NCBI GenBank assembly: GCA_963835705.1
Contig: CAWIGR010000011.1
Span: 1-64,000, forward strand
Direction: 5' to 3'
Length of the DNA stretch: 64,000 nt
Source: JACVRW01 sp963835705
Lineage (GTDB): Bacteria > Actinomycetota > Thermoleophilia > Solirubrobacterales > Thermoleophilaceae
Shown here: positions 24,702 through 32,474 of the stretch, one piece after another
Layout: each line of letters starts with the position of its first letter
Position numbering within the stretch: the first letter of the stretch is position 1
Program-made: the position numbers and the translations under genes
The notes under the pieces: model-generated
What the model was told of the DNA's origin: nothing
The model's database searches: none
Seen by the model: only the letters and a program-made list of their open reading frames with translations

Positions 24702-26359
24702 CCTTCTTCGCAGCGGACGTCAATGAGCTTGCACTCGGAATCTTCGCGCTCGTAGTCGCGATCACGCTGTTCGTCACGTACTTCGCGTCAAAGCGGGTGT
24801 CGAACGCGACCGACTTCTGGGCGGCGGGCCGCGGCCTAACCGGGGTCCAGAACGGGTTCGCGATCGCCGGGGACTACATGTCCGCGGCGTCCTTTCTCGG
24901 TATCGCCGGGCTGATCTTCCTGTTCGGCTTCGACGGATTCCTGTACTCGGTCGGCTTCCTGGTGGCGTTCCTCACCGTGCTGTTCCTGCTCGGCGAGCGG
25001 ATGCGCAACTCGGGCAAGTACACGATCGCCGACGTGCTGTCGTTCCGGATGAAGCAGCGGCCGGCCCGCGCTGCCGCGGCGCTCGGCACGCTGGCCGTGG
25101 CCGGCTTCTACCTGATCGCCCAGATGGTCGGCGCCGGCGTGCTGATCAACGCGCTGGTGGGCATCGGCTTCGAGCTGGCGGTGATCATCACCGGGGCCTT
25201 CATGATCATCTACATCGTGGCCGGCGGCATGCTCGCCACGAGCTGGGTCCAGATCATCAAGGCGGTCCTGTTGATGACCGCCACGACGGTGCTGACGCTG
25301 TTCGTGCTGGGCGAGGTGGGCTGGAACCCGGTCGACCTCTTCCGCGATGCGCGAGCCGAGTCGCCCGAGGGCGAGTCCTATCTCCAGCCGGGCCTGTTCC
25401 TGTCGAGCCCGATCGACACCGTCTCGCTCGGCATCGCGCTCGTGCTCGGCACGGCGGGGCTGCCGCACATCCTGATGCGCTTCTTCACCGTCCCCGACGC
25501 CAAGGCGGCGCGCTCCTCGGTGATGTGGGCCGTGGTCCTGATCGGCGCGTTCTACGTCATGACGACGGCGCTCGGCTTCGGCGCGCGCGCGATCCTCGGC
25601 GAGGGCGCCACCGAGGCCGTGGGCACCGGCGGCAACCTGGCCGCTCCGCTGCTTGCCGAAGAGGTGGGTGGCGGCGCCGGCACCGTTGGAGGGGACCTGT
25701 TCCTCGCGATCATCGCGGCGGTGGCGTTCGCCACGATCCTCGCGGTGGTGGCCGGCCTCGTGATCTCGGCCTCGGGAGCAGTCGCCCACGACGTGTGGTC
25801 GAACATCGTGCGCCGCGGCCAGGACTCCGAGAAGGAGGAGGTCTGGGTTGCGAAGATCGCCGCCTTCGCGATCGGCGCGATCGCCATCACTATCGCCGTG
25901 ATCGGCGGCGAGGGCCTGAACGTGTCGTTCATGGTCGGCCTCGCCTTCGCCGTGGCGGCGAGCGCGATCTTCCCGGCGCTGCTGCTCGCCCTGACCTGGC
26001 GCAGGTTCAACACGACCGGCGCCGTGACCGGCGTCCTGATCGGGGTATTCACCTCGATCGCGCTGGTGATCATCAGCCCGACGGTGTGGCCCGGACCCGA
26101 CGGCGAGGGCGGCCTGTTCTCGTGGTACGACCTGGCGAACCCGGGGATCATCTCGGTCCCGCTGGGCTTCATCGGCTGCTGGCTGGGCACCGTCCTGACG
26201 CGCGAGGAGATCGCCGAGCGCAGCTTCGACGAGCTGTACGTGCGCTCGGAGACCGGGCTCGGCGCCGAGACCGGCACCGGCCTGACCCTGACCGGTCGCA
26301 AGGGCGCGCCCCGGACGGCCGCGACGGCTGCCAGCACCACCACGATTCCACACCCGTAG
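24698..26359 (+). CDS. actP: Cation/acetate symporter
   Basis: The 553-aa SSS-family transporter shows DYMSAASFLGIAGLIFLFGFD, GKYTIADVLSFRMKQRPARA, GTAGLPHILMRFFTVPDAKA and AGLVISASGAVAHDVWSN, closely matching ActP. It takes up acetate and related short carboxylates with a cation. It is translationally coupled to DUF485 and followed by acetyl-CoA synthetase, giving an uptake-plus-activation unit. Confidence 0.95.
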   Translation: MTFFAADVNELALGIFALVVAITLFVTYFASKRVSNATDFWAAGRGLTGVQNGFAIAGDYMSAASFLGIAGLIFLFGFDGFLYSVGFLVAFLTVLFLLGERMRNSGKYTIADVLSFRMKQRPARAAAALGTLAVAGFYLIAQMVGAGVLINALVGIGFELAVIITGAFMIIYIVAGGMLATSWVQIIKAVLLMTATTVLTLFVLGEVGWNPVDLFRDARAESPEGESYLQPGLFLSSPIDTVSLGIALVLGTAGLPHILMRFFTVPDAKAARSSVMWAVVLIGAFYVMTTALGFGARAILGEGATEAVGTGGNLAAPLLAEEVGGGAGTVGGDLFLAIIAAVAFATILAVVAGLVISASGAVAHDVWSNIVRRGQDSEKEEVWVAKIAAFAIGAIAITIAVIGGEGLNVSFMVGLAFAVAASAIFPALLLALTWRRFNTTGAVTGVLIGVFTSIALVIISPTVWPGPDGEGGLFSWYDLANPGIISVPLGFIGCWLGTVLTREEIAERSFDELYVRSETGLGAETGTGLTLTGRKGAPRTAATAASTTTIPHP

Positions 26360-26467
26360 TCCCTCGGGAGGAGGCGGGCGCCCGGGTTCCATGGCCCGGG
26401 CGCCCGATACTTCGCGCCGGTCCCCTTGCCCGTGTCCCCGCGCCTGCCATCGGGTAGAAAGCGAGAT

Positions 26468-28453
26468 ATGGAAGCCACCACCAAGCCCTCCAGCGAACAG
26501 GTCGAGAAGGAGCTCGGAGAGCTCCTCGACCAGGAGACGTTCGACTCCCCCGCGGGGTTCCGCGAGAAGGCCCTGATCGCCGACACGTCGGTGCACGAGG
26601 AGGCGGCGCGCGACCCGGAGGCGTGGTGGGCCGAGCAGGCCGAGGCACTCGACTGGTTCGAGAAGTGGGACACCGTGCTCGACGAGTCGGAGGCCCCGTT
26701 CTACAAGTGGTTCACGGGCGGCAAGCTGAACGCCTCGCACAACGCGCTCGACCGCCACGTGGAGGCGGGCCGGGGCGACAAGGTCGCCTTCCACTGGCGC
26801 GGGGAGGAGGGCGAGGAGCGCGATGTCACCTACGCCGAGCTGCTGCGCGACGTCAAGCGGCTGGCAAACGTGCTGAAGGAGCGGGGCATCCAGCCCGGCG
26901 ACGTGGTCGGGATCTACCTCCCGATGATCCCCGAGGTGGCGGTGGCGATGCTGGCCTGCGCGCGGATCGGCGCGCCCCACAACGTCGTGTTCGGGGGCTT
27001 CTCGCCCGACGCCGTGAAGGAGCGGATGGAGTTCTCCGAGGCCAAGGCTCTCATCACGGTCGACCAGGCGCGCCGCAAGGGCAAGGCGGCCGACATCAAG
27101 CCGGCCGTGGACGCCTTCCTCGACGAGGTGCCCTCGATCGAGACCGTGGTCGTGGTGCGCAACACCGGAGTCGACGTGGACATGCAGGAGGGCCGCGACG
27201 TCTTCTACGACGAGGCGATCGAGGCGGCGTCGGAGGACAGCCCGGCGGAGCCGCTCGACGCCGAGCACCCGCTCTTCGTGCTCTACACGTCGGGCTCCAC
27301 CGCCAAGCCCAAGGGCATCCTGCATACCACCGGCGGCTACCTCACCGGCGTGGCGTGGACCACGAAGCACATCTTCGACCTGAAGCCCGACGAGGACGTG
27401 TACTGGTGCTCGGCCGACGTCGGCTGGGTGACCGGGCACTCGTACATCGTCTACGGGCCGCTCATGAACGGCATGACCTCGGTCATGTACGAGGGAGCGC
27501 CGGACTACCCCGCGAAGGACATCTGGTGGGAGCTCTGCGAGCGCTACGGCGTGACCTTCTTCTACACGGCGCCGACGGCGATCCGGGCGTGCATGAAGTG
27601 GGGCGTGGAGGAGCCCAACAAGCACGATCTGTCGAAGCTGCGGCTGCTCGGAACGGTGGGTGAGCCGATCAACCCGAAGGCGTGGCTGTGGTACTGGAAG
27701 GTGATCGGCGGGGAGCGTTGCCCGATCGTGGACACCTGGTGGCAGACGGAGACTGGCCACATCATGATCTCGCCGCTGCCCGGCGTGACGTCTGCGAAGC
27801 CGGGCTCCGCGACCCTGCCGCTGCCCGGCATCGCGGCGGCCGTGCTCGACGAGGAGGGCAACGAGGTGGAGAACGGGGAGCAGGGCCTGCTGGCTCTCCA
27901 GCGCCCGTGGCCGGGGATGCTGCGCACCCTCTTCAAGGATCCGGAGCGCTTCAAGGAGACCTACTTCTCGAAGTGGGACGAGACCCGCTACTACGTCGGC
28001 GACGCGGCGCGGAAGGACGAGGACGGCTACATCTGGGTGATCGGCCGCGCCGACGACGCCGTCAACGTGTCCGGCCACCTGCTCTCGACGGCGGAGGTGG
28101 AGTCGGCGATCGTGTCGCACCCGAAGGTGGCCGAGGCGGCGGTGATCGGCATGAGCGACGAGGACACCGGCCAGGCGATCTGCGCGTTCGTGATCCTCGA
28201 GGGCGACCGGGATGAGGGGGACGAGGAGCTCGAGGGCCAGATCCGGGAGCGCGTGGGCCAGCGAATCGGTAAGTTCGCGCGGCCGAAGCGCATCATCTGG
28301 ACCGCGGACGTGCCGAAGACCCGCTCGGGCAAGATCATGCGGCGGCTGCTTCGCGACATCGCGGAGGGCCGCGAGCTGGGTGACGTGACGACGCTGCGCG
28401 AGCCGGGGGTCATGAAGGACCTCGAGGCCAAGTTCGCCGACACCGAGGGCTAG
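26468..28453 (+). CDS. acsA: Acetate-CoA ligase (acetyl-CoA synthetase)
   Basis: The 661-aa enzyme forms acetyl-CoA from acetate, ATP and CoA through acetyl-AMP. It has the adenylate-forming P-loop-like motif YTSGSTAKPKG (from residue 273), ADVGWVTGHSYIVYGPL, DTWWQTETGH and the C-terminal PKTRSGKIMRR, whose Lys (K622) is the acetylation-controlled residue in this family. ATG 26468 is chosen over the longer frame from 26426 because similarity begins at the MEATTKPS region. It lies downstream of actP with a gap of about 110 bp. Confidence 0.96.
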   Translation: MEATTKPSSEQVEKELGELLDQETFDSPAGFREKALIADTSVHEEAARDPEAWWAEQAEALDWFEKWDTVLDESEAPFYKWFTGGKLNASHNALDRHVEAGRGDKVAFHWRGEEGEERDVTYAELLRDVKRLANVLKERGIQPGDVVGIYLPMIPEVAVAMLACARIGAPHNVVFGGFSPDAVKERMEFSEAKALITVDQARRKGKAADIKPAVDAFLDEVPSIETVVVVRNTGVDVDMQEGRDVFYDEAIEAASEDSPAEPLDAEHPLFVLYTSGSTAKPKGILHTTGGYLTGVAWTTKHIFDLKPDEDVYWCSADVGWVTGHSYIVYGPLMNGMTSVMYEGAPDYPAKDIWWELCERYGVTFFYTAPTAIRACMKWGVEEPNKHDLSKLRLLGTVGEPINPKAWLWYWKVIGGERCPIVDTWWQTETGHIMISPLPGVTSAKPGSATLPLPGIAAAVLDEEGNEVENGEQGLLALQRPWPGMLRTLFKDPERFKETYFSKWDETRYYVGDAARKDEDGYIWVIGRADDAVNVSGHLLSTAEVESAIVSHPKVAEAAVIGMSDEDTGQAICAFVILEGDRDEGDEELEGQIRERVGQRIGKFARPKRIIWTADVPKTRSGKIMRRLLRDIAEGRELGDVTTLREPGVMKDLEAKFADTEG

Positions 28454-28463
28454 TCTCGGCCCC

Positions 28464-29459
28464 ATGCGCTACCTGATCACCGGCGGAGCCGGGTACATCG
28501 GCTCGCGGCTCGTGGACCTCCTGTCCCGGCGCGAGGACACCGAGCAGATCGTGATTTGCGACCTCGCGCCGCCAGCGTCCTACCGGCCCAAGACGCAGTT
28601 CGAGCGCGTGGACGTGCGCGACCGCGATGCCGTGCGCGCGACTCTGGAGCGCTCCGGCGCGGACGCCCTGATCCACCTCGCCTTCATCCTCAACCCCTCG
28701 CACGACGAGCAGCTCATGTACGACGTGGACGTGAACGGCGCGCACAACGTGCTGGAGGCCGCCGCCGCTGCCGGCACGCAGCAGGTGCTCGTGGCCTCGT
28801 CCTCGACCGCCTACGGGGCGTTCCCGGACAACCCGGTGCCGCTCACCGAGGACGATCCCGTCCGCGGCGTGCCGGGCTTCCCGTACGCCCGGCACAAGAC
28901 CGAGTCGGATCGGCTCTGCCAGCTCTGGGCCGCTGCGCACCCCGATCGCGTGATGACGATCGTGCGGCCGTGCATCGTGTTCGGCCCGAGCGTCGACAAC
29001 TACATCGTGCGGCTGTGGACCAAGGTGCCCTTCACGCCCGACGCGGGGCACCTCGACAGCCCGATCCAGTTTGTCCACGAGGACGACGTGGTGGAGGCGA
29101 TGTCCGAGCTGCTGCTCGGCCGGCACGCGGGCGCGTTCAACGTGGCGGGCGACGGGCTGATGACGCTGCGCGAGTGCGCGGAGATCGTCGGCCTGCCGAT
29201 CCGGAAGATGCCGCTGCGCGCCTACCGCGGGTTGGCCCGCACGATGTGGGCCGCCCGCCTGTCGGAGGCGCCGCCCGGGCAGATCGAGTTCGCGCTCCAC
29301 CCGTGGGTGGTCTCGAGCGAGAAGCTGAAGCAGACGACGGGGTGGAGCCCCCGCCGCACGAGCCGCGAGACCTTCGAGATCACGATGCGCACGCACGGCA
29401 AGCTGGCGCCGGCGGGAGAGCCCGCCAAGGATCCGGACTACGTGACGTTCGCCGGGTAG
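28464..29459 (+). CDS. NAD-dependent epimerase/dehydratase family protein
   Basis: The 331-aa extended SDR has the Rossmann motif TGGAGYIGS at the N-terminus, the catalytic Ser in SSSTAYG and YARHK (YxxxK) around residues 138-142. This is the family of UDP-sugar epimerases and related enzymes; the substrate is not evident. It starts 10 bp after acsA. It is the last gene before the tRNA-Val integration hotspot. Confidence 0.88.
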   Translation: MRYLITGGAGYIGSRLVDLLSRREDTEQIVICDLAPPASYRPKTQFERVDVRDRDAVRATLERSGADALIHLAFILNPSHDEQLMYDVDVNGAHNVLEAAAAAGTQQVLVASSSTAYGAFPDNPVPLTEDDPVRGVPGFPYARHKTESDRLCQLWAAAHPDRVMTIVRPCIVFGPSVDNYIVRLWTKVPFTPDAGHLDSPIQFVHEDDVVEAMSELLLGRHAGAFNVAGDGLMTLRECAEIVGLPIRKMPLRAYRGLARTMWAARLSEAPPGQIEFALHPWVVSSEKLKQTTGWSPRRTSRETFEITMRTHGKLAPAGEPAKDPDYVTFAG

Positions 29460-29643
29460 GGCCTGCCGGCGTCCCCGCGGGAGTAGTCGCAGACTCCCGT
29501 CGGGAAGATCTGCCTCAGCCTGGCTCGCTCGGACGCGTCAGCATCGACTCCTCCTCAGCGAGTCCAGCGGGACGACGGCACTCTACAACGCCCCTCTGAG
29601 AGCAAGGCGGACCACTGCTACGCTGGCTCCTGACCGACCTCCC

Positions 29644-29716
29644 GGGCCGTTAGCTCAGCTGGGAGAGCGCCGGCTCGACAAGCCGGAGGTCACTGGTTCG
29701 AGCCCAGTACGGCCCA
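29644..29716 (+). tRNA. tRNA-Val (anticodon GAC)
   Basis: A cloverleaf with acceptor GGGCCGT/ACGGCCC, discriminator A, D-arm GCTCAGCTGGGAGAGC, anticodon stem CCGGC/GCCGG with loop TCGACAA (anticodon GAC) and T-arm GGTTCGAGCCC. Its 3' 44 bp (29673-29716) recur exactly at 35752-35795, so it serves as the left attachment site of one or more integrated elements. Confidence 0.97.
29673..29716 (+). repeat. Attachment core (attL) within tRNA-Val
   Basis: This 44-bp segment, from the edge of the anticodon loop to the tRNA 3' end, is identical to 35752-35795. An integrase gene begins 172 bp downstream. This is the usual geometry for tRNA-specific tyrosine recombinases. Confidence 0.92.
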
Positions 29717-29809
29717 CCTCCCGATCAGGCCCGCACCGCTCCGCACAGCCCCGCAAACCGCATAGCCAAGCGCAGGATGCGGGGCCTTGCGGGGCGGTGC
29801 GAGGCACAG

Positions 29810-29831
29810 TCCCGACGCAATCCCGACGCAG
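29810..29831. repeat. 11-bp tandem repeat beside tRNA-Val
   Basis: TCCCGACGCAA and TCCCGACGCAG are directly tandem (29810-29820, 29821-29831), and an inverted copy, TGCGTCGGGA, lies at 29842-29851. The same unit recurs at the end of the integrase gene (about 31,157-31,176) and at 31664-31685. Candidate arm-type binding sites for the adjacent integrase. Confidence 0.65.
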
Positions 29832-29887
29832 ACGAGCAAGGTGCGTCGGGATGTGATGCCGGTCCCCAACGCCGGGACAATGCCCGC

Positions 29888-31177
29888 ATGGGCACTCTCG
29901 CGCCGACGCTGACCGAAGGTGGCCGTGTGATGCGGCGGATCGCGACCGGCGCGCGCATCGAGGGACGGCGGCGCGTCACGGAAGTCCATGACGAGCCTTT
30001 CGCCTGTCGCCTCGTGCCGCAGGAGAGCCGCGAGGTTCGGGACGAGCAGGGCGGGGTGCGGCTGGTGCAGCGGGCGTCGCTCGTGTGCGACACGGACGAG
30101 ATCCGGGCGAGCGACGAGGTTGAGGTCACGGAGCGGGTGGCGGGTCATGGGCGCTGGCGGACCTGCTTCAAGACCAAGCGCGAGCGCGACGAGGCGGTGA
30201 TGCGCCGCCGGATCGAGATCGAGTCCGAGCAGGAAGAGCAGGCGAGGCCGCTGGCTGAGCGCCTGACCTGCGCCGCCTACGCCGACGAGTACATCGCCCG
30301 CATGGAGTCGGGCGCGCTGCTGACCAAGGGCGGGCGGCGCTACAAGGACTCGTCGCTCGACACAACGCGGTCGCAGCTAGGGCACTTCAAACGCGAGTAC
30401 GGCGCGCGCCCGCTGGCGTGGCTCGACACCGACGAGGCGTGCTACGCGGCGGCACGGTGGGCACCGGGCATCCCGGCCGGGTGCGTGCAGACCACGGTGA
30501 TCCTCGTCAACCGCGCAGTGACCGAGAGGCTGCTCACCTACAACCCGTTCAAGGGCCTCGGGCGGCGGGTCGAGGGGCGCGCGAACGAGGCCCCGCCGAC
30601 CGAGCAGGAGTTCGCCGCACTGCTGGCCGCCTGCGACGTGCTGGGGGACTACGGGCCACGCTTCCGGGCGATGCTCGCGTTCGCGGCTCACTCGCTGCTG
30701 CGCCCGGGCGAGTTGATGGCGATCGGCTGGACCGACATCGACCTGCCCGCCAACCGGGGCAGGGTCGAGCGGCGTCTCTACCGGGGCCGGATCGACCTGC
30801 CGAAGAGCAACAAGGGGCGCACGTTCGCACTGACGCCGCCCGCCCGCGACGCGCTGCTCACCCTGCCCGAGCGGGCCGGGCTGGTCTTCCGCAACAAGAC
30901 GGGCGGCCAGTTGACGCAGCCGACGCTCACGGCGTACTGGAAGGAGGTCAAGGCGCGCGCGGGCCTCGACTTCGACTGGTACATGTGCTCGAAGCACTAC
31001 GGCTGCTGGTACATGAAGGTGAAGCTCGGGCTGCCCAACCACGTCATCGCCGCGCAGGCGGGCTGGGCCGAGAAGTCGGTCGAGAAGATGGTCGCCACCT
31101 ACACGCACTCGGAGGTCGGCGCGCTCGACGCCATCGACGCCGCGTGGGGCACCGTGCCCGACGCAATCCCGACCTAG
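29888..31177 (+). CDS. int: Tyrosine recombinase (integrase)
   Basis: The 429-aa protein has an N-terminal arm-binding-like region, a core-binding SAM-like domain (about 130-230; ADEYIARMESGALLTKGGRR) and a catalytic domain with box I (AFAAHSLLRPGELMAIGW, catalytic Arg), a Lys region (SNKGRTF) and the terminal Tyr in VATYTHSEVGA. Box II is atypical: KHYGCWYM instead of HxLRH, and AGW rather than LGH before the Tyr. Related actinobacterial integrases also show an HxxxW pattern. It lies immediately downstream of tRNA-Val in the same direction, so it is the likely driver of integration there. ATG 29888 is chosen because the upstream extension is repeat DNA. Confidence 0.92.
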   Translation: MGTLAPTLTEGGRVMRRIATGARIEGRRRVTEVHDEPFACRLVPQESREVRDEQGGVRLVQRASLVCDTDEIRASDEVEVTERVAGHGRWRTCFKTKRERDEAVMRRRIEIESEQEEQARPLAERLTCAAYADEYIARMESGALLTKGGRRYKDSSLDTTRSQLGHFKREYGARPLAWLDTDEACYAAARWAPGIPAGCVQTTVILVNRAVTERLLTYNPFKGLGRRVEGRANEAPPTEQEFAALLAACDVLGDYGPRFRAMLAFAAHSLLRPGELMAIGWTDIDLPANRGRVERRLYRGRIDLPKSNKGRTFALTPPARDALLTLPERAGLVFRNKTGGQLTQPTLTAYWKEVKARAGLDFDWYMCSKHYGCWYMKVKLGLPNHVIAAQAGWAEKSVEKMVATYTHSEVGALDAIDAAWGTVPDAIPT

Positions 31178-31283
31178 GCACAGACGATTCCGCCGCAGCA
31201 AGCGACGTTGACGAGGTTCTGTCCACCGTTCTAGGTTGGACAGGCGGCGCAACGAGAGGCCTACGCATAGATGGAGGTCAGTA

Positions 31284-31601
31284 ATGCGCAAGAAGTCATT
31301 GCTTGCGGTCGCGGTCAGTGCAGCGGCGCTCGCGGGTGTGAGTGCCGCTCCCGCTTTCGCGGGTGAGATAACGGGCCCTCCGGGCACTCCGGGCGTAGCG
31401 GGTTCCGCTTCGGGCCACCGCACCCCGGCGGTCACGAATGCCCGCTCGGGATGCGCGGCCAACGGTCTGAACGACATGAACCCGGACCAGGGTCAGATTG
31501 ACCTGATCGTCCAGAATTACGGCGCGAACAAGAAGCTGGGCCTCGATCCCGCAGTGTTCGGGTTCCCGGGCCGCGACTGCAACCCGAACCGGGCCGGCTG
31601 A
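31284..31601 (+). CDS. Small secreted protein
   Basis: The 105-aa protein has a clear signal peptide (MRKKSLLAVAVSAAALAG ... AFA-G) and a Gly/Pro/Asn-rich mature part with two Cys. GGAGG at 31273-31277 precedes ATG 31284. I recognise no domain. It lies between the integrase and the short internal att-like copy, so it would be the only cargo of a small element of about 2 kb. Confidence 0.75.
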   Translation: MRKKSLLAVAVSAAALAGVSAAPAFAGEITGPPGTPGVAGSASGHRTPAVTNARSGCAANGLNDMNPDQGQIDLIVQNYGANKKLGLDPAVFGFPGRDCNPNRAG

Positions 31602-31663
31602 CACCGACGCGAGCGCGGTCGCGCTAGCTGTTCCGTCGCCAGGCCGAGGCGTGACTGGTGGTG

Positions 31664-31685
31664 ACCGACGCAATCCCGACGCAAG
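31664..31685. repeat. Second copy of the integrase-linked 11-bp repeat
   Basis: CCGACGCAA repeats at 31665 and 31676 (11-bp period), matching the unit next to tRNA-Val. It is followed by a CCCGCTCG/GAGCGGG hairpin region (31693-31714) and then an att-like 14-mer at 31720. The order repeat, hairpin, att is reproduced at 35.6-35.8 kb. Confidence 0.6.
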
Positions 31686-31719
31686 AGGCGACCGATCCCG
31701 CTCGCTGAGCGGGGCTGAA

Positions 31720-31733
31720 CCAGTACGGCCCAT
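31720..31733 (+). repeat. Short tRNA-Val 3'-end copy (internal att-like site)
   Basis: CCAGTACGGCCCAT equals the last 13 bases of tRNA-Val plus the T found after the 35.75-kb copy. Chance occurrence in a window of this size is unlikely, and it sits 34 bp from the repeats shared with the left end. It may mark the right end of a smaller nested element (29,717-31,733). Confidence 0.6.
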
Positions 31734-31744
31734 ACAAGAATGCC

Positions 31745-31990
31745 CCGCAGATGGCGGAGTTTTCACCGGGGTTGAGGTCGGCGACGTCGTGCAAGACGCG
31801 GTAGGGCGCGCTGTCGTCGGTCCCGATCGCCTGCCAGTCGGCATCTTGGCGTGTGCGGGCGAGGAAGGTGACCTCGTAGAACGAGTCGCCGTCCACGTGG
31901 GCCGCGACCTCGACGCGGTTGCGGTGCGGGCCGGCCGCAGCGTGAGCGAGGAAGGCGGCGCGGAAGGGCTCCCGGGCAGCCGCTCGACCG
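31745..31990 (-). pseudogene. Fragment of an extracellular beta-sandwich/glycoside-hydrolase-type protein
   Basis: The minus-strand frame reads NRVEVAAHVDGDSFYEVTFL ... GTDDSAPYRVLHDVADLNPG. This is typical of the Ig/FN3-like accessory domains of secreted glycoside hydrolases ('T-DD-x-PY-R-V-F-H-D'). Both ends are missing; the C-terminal side runs into the att-like site at 31,733. A truncated remnant. Confidence 0.45.
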
Positions 31991-32474
31991 CTCTGTAGAC
32001 GACGTCCGACAGCGGCGGAACCGATACCGTCAGTCGGCGCTGAGCGTCGGTCTGCAGACCCTCGGTCCGTGGCTACACGGGGCGTGGGGTAAGGACCTCC
32101 TGGAAATCGAGCGGGTCGCTCCCGCGGGCGTGCGCGGGGTCGCCGGACGTGTGCGCAATTGTCGACGCCCGGTGGACGTCGGTCACGCCTTGGCGAAGAG
32201 GAGCATCACGGCGCTGGCGCCGCGAGCGTGCGCGAGCGGAGGAGGCGCAGTGGCAGGAGCGGCGCCGGATGGCACGACCGATCACCGCGAAAATCGCGAG
32301 CAGGGCCGCCGCGCCGGTCGAAGATGAGGATCGTCTGCGGGCTGCCCCGGCCGGCGTCGGGGGCTTCGACGAGCGCGTATGCGCTTGATGGCGGGCCGCC
32401 GCGAGTCCATGTGTCAAGAGCACAGCAGGGCTACAGGCGAGAAAGATTGCACGGCCTTCAATCGTTGATATCGT

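Noticed and set aside
24836..28465. Very long open frame on the minus strand across actP and acsA
   Set aside because: It is the antisense of two well-supported genes in GC-rich DNA. Its translation is His/Arg/Asp-rich with no family features.
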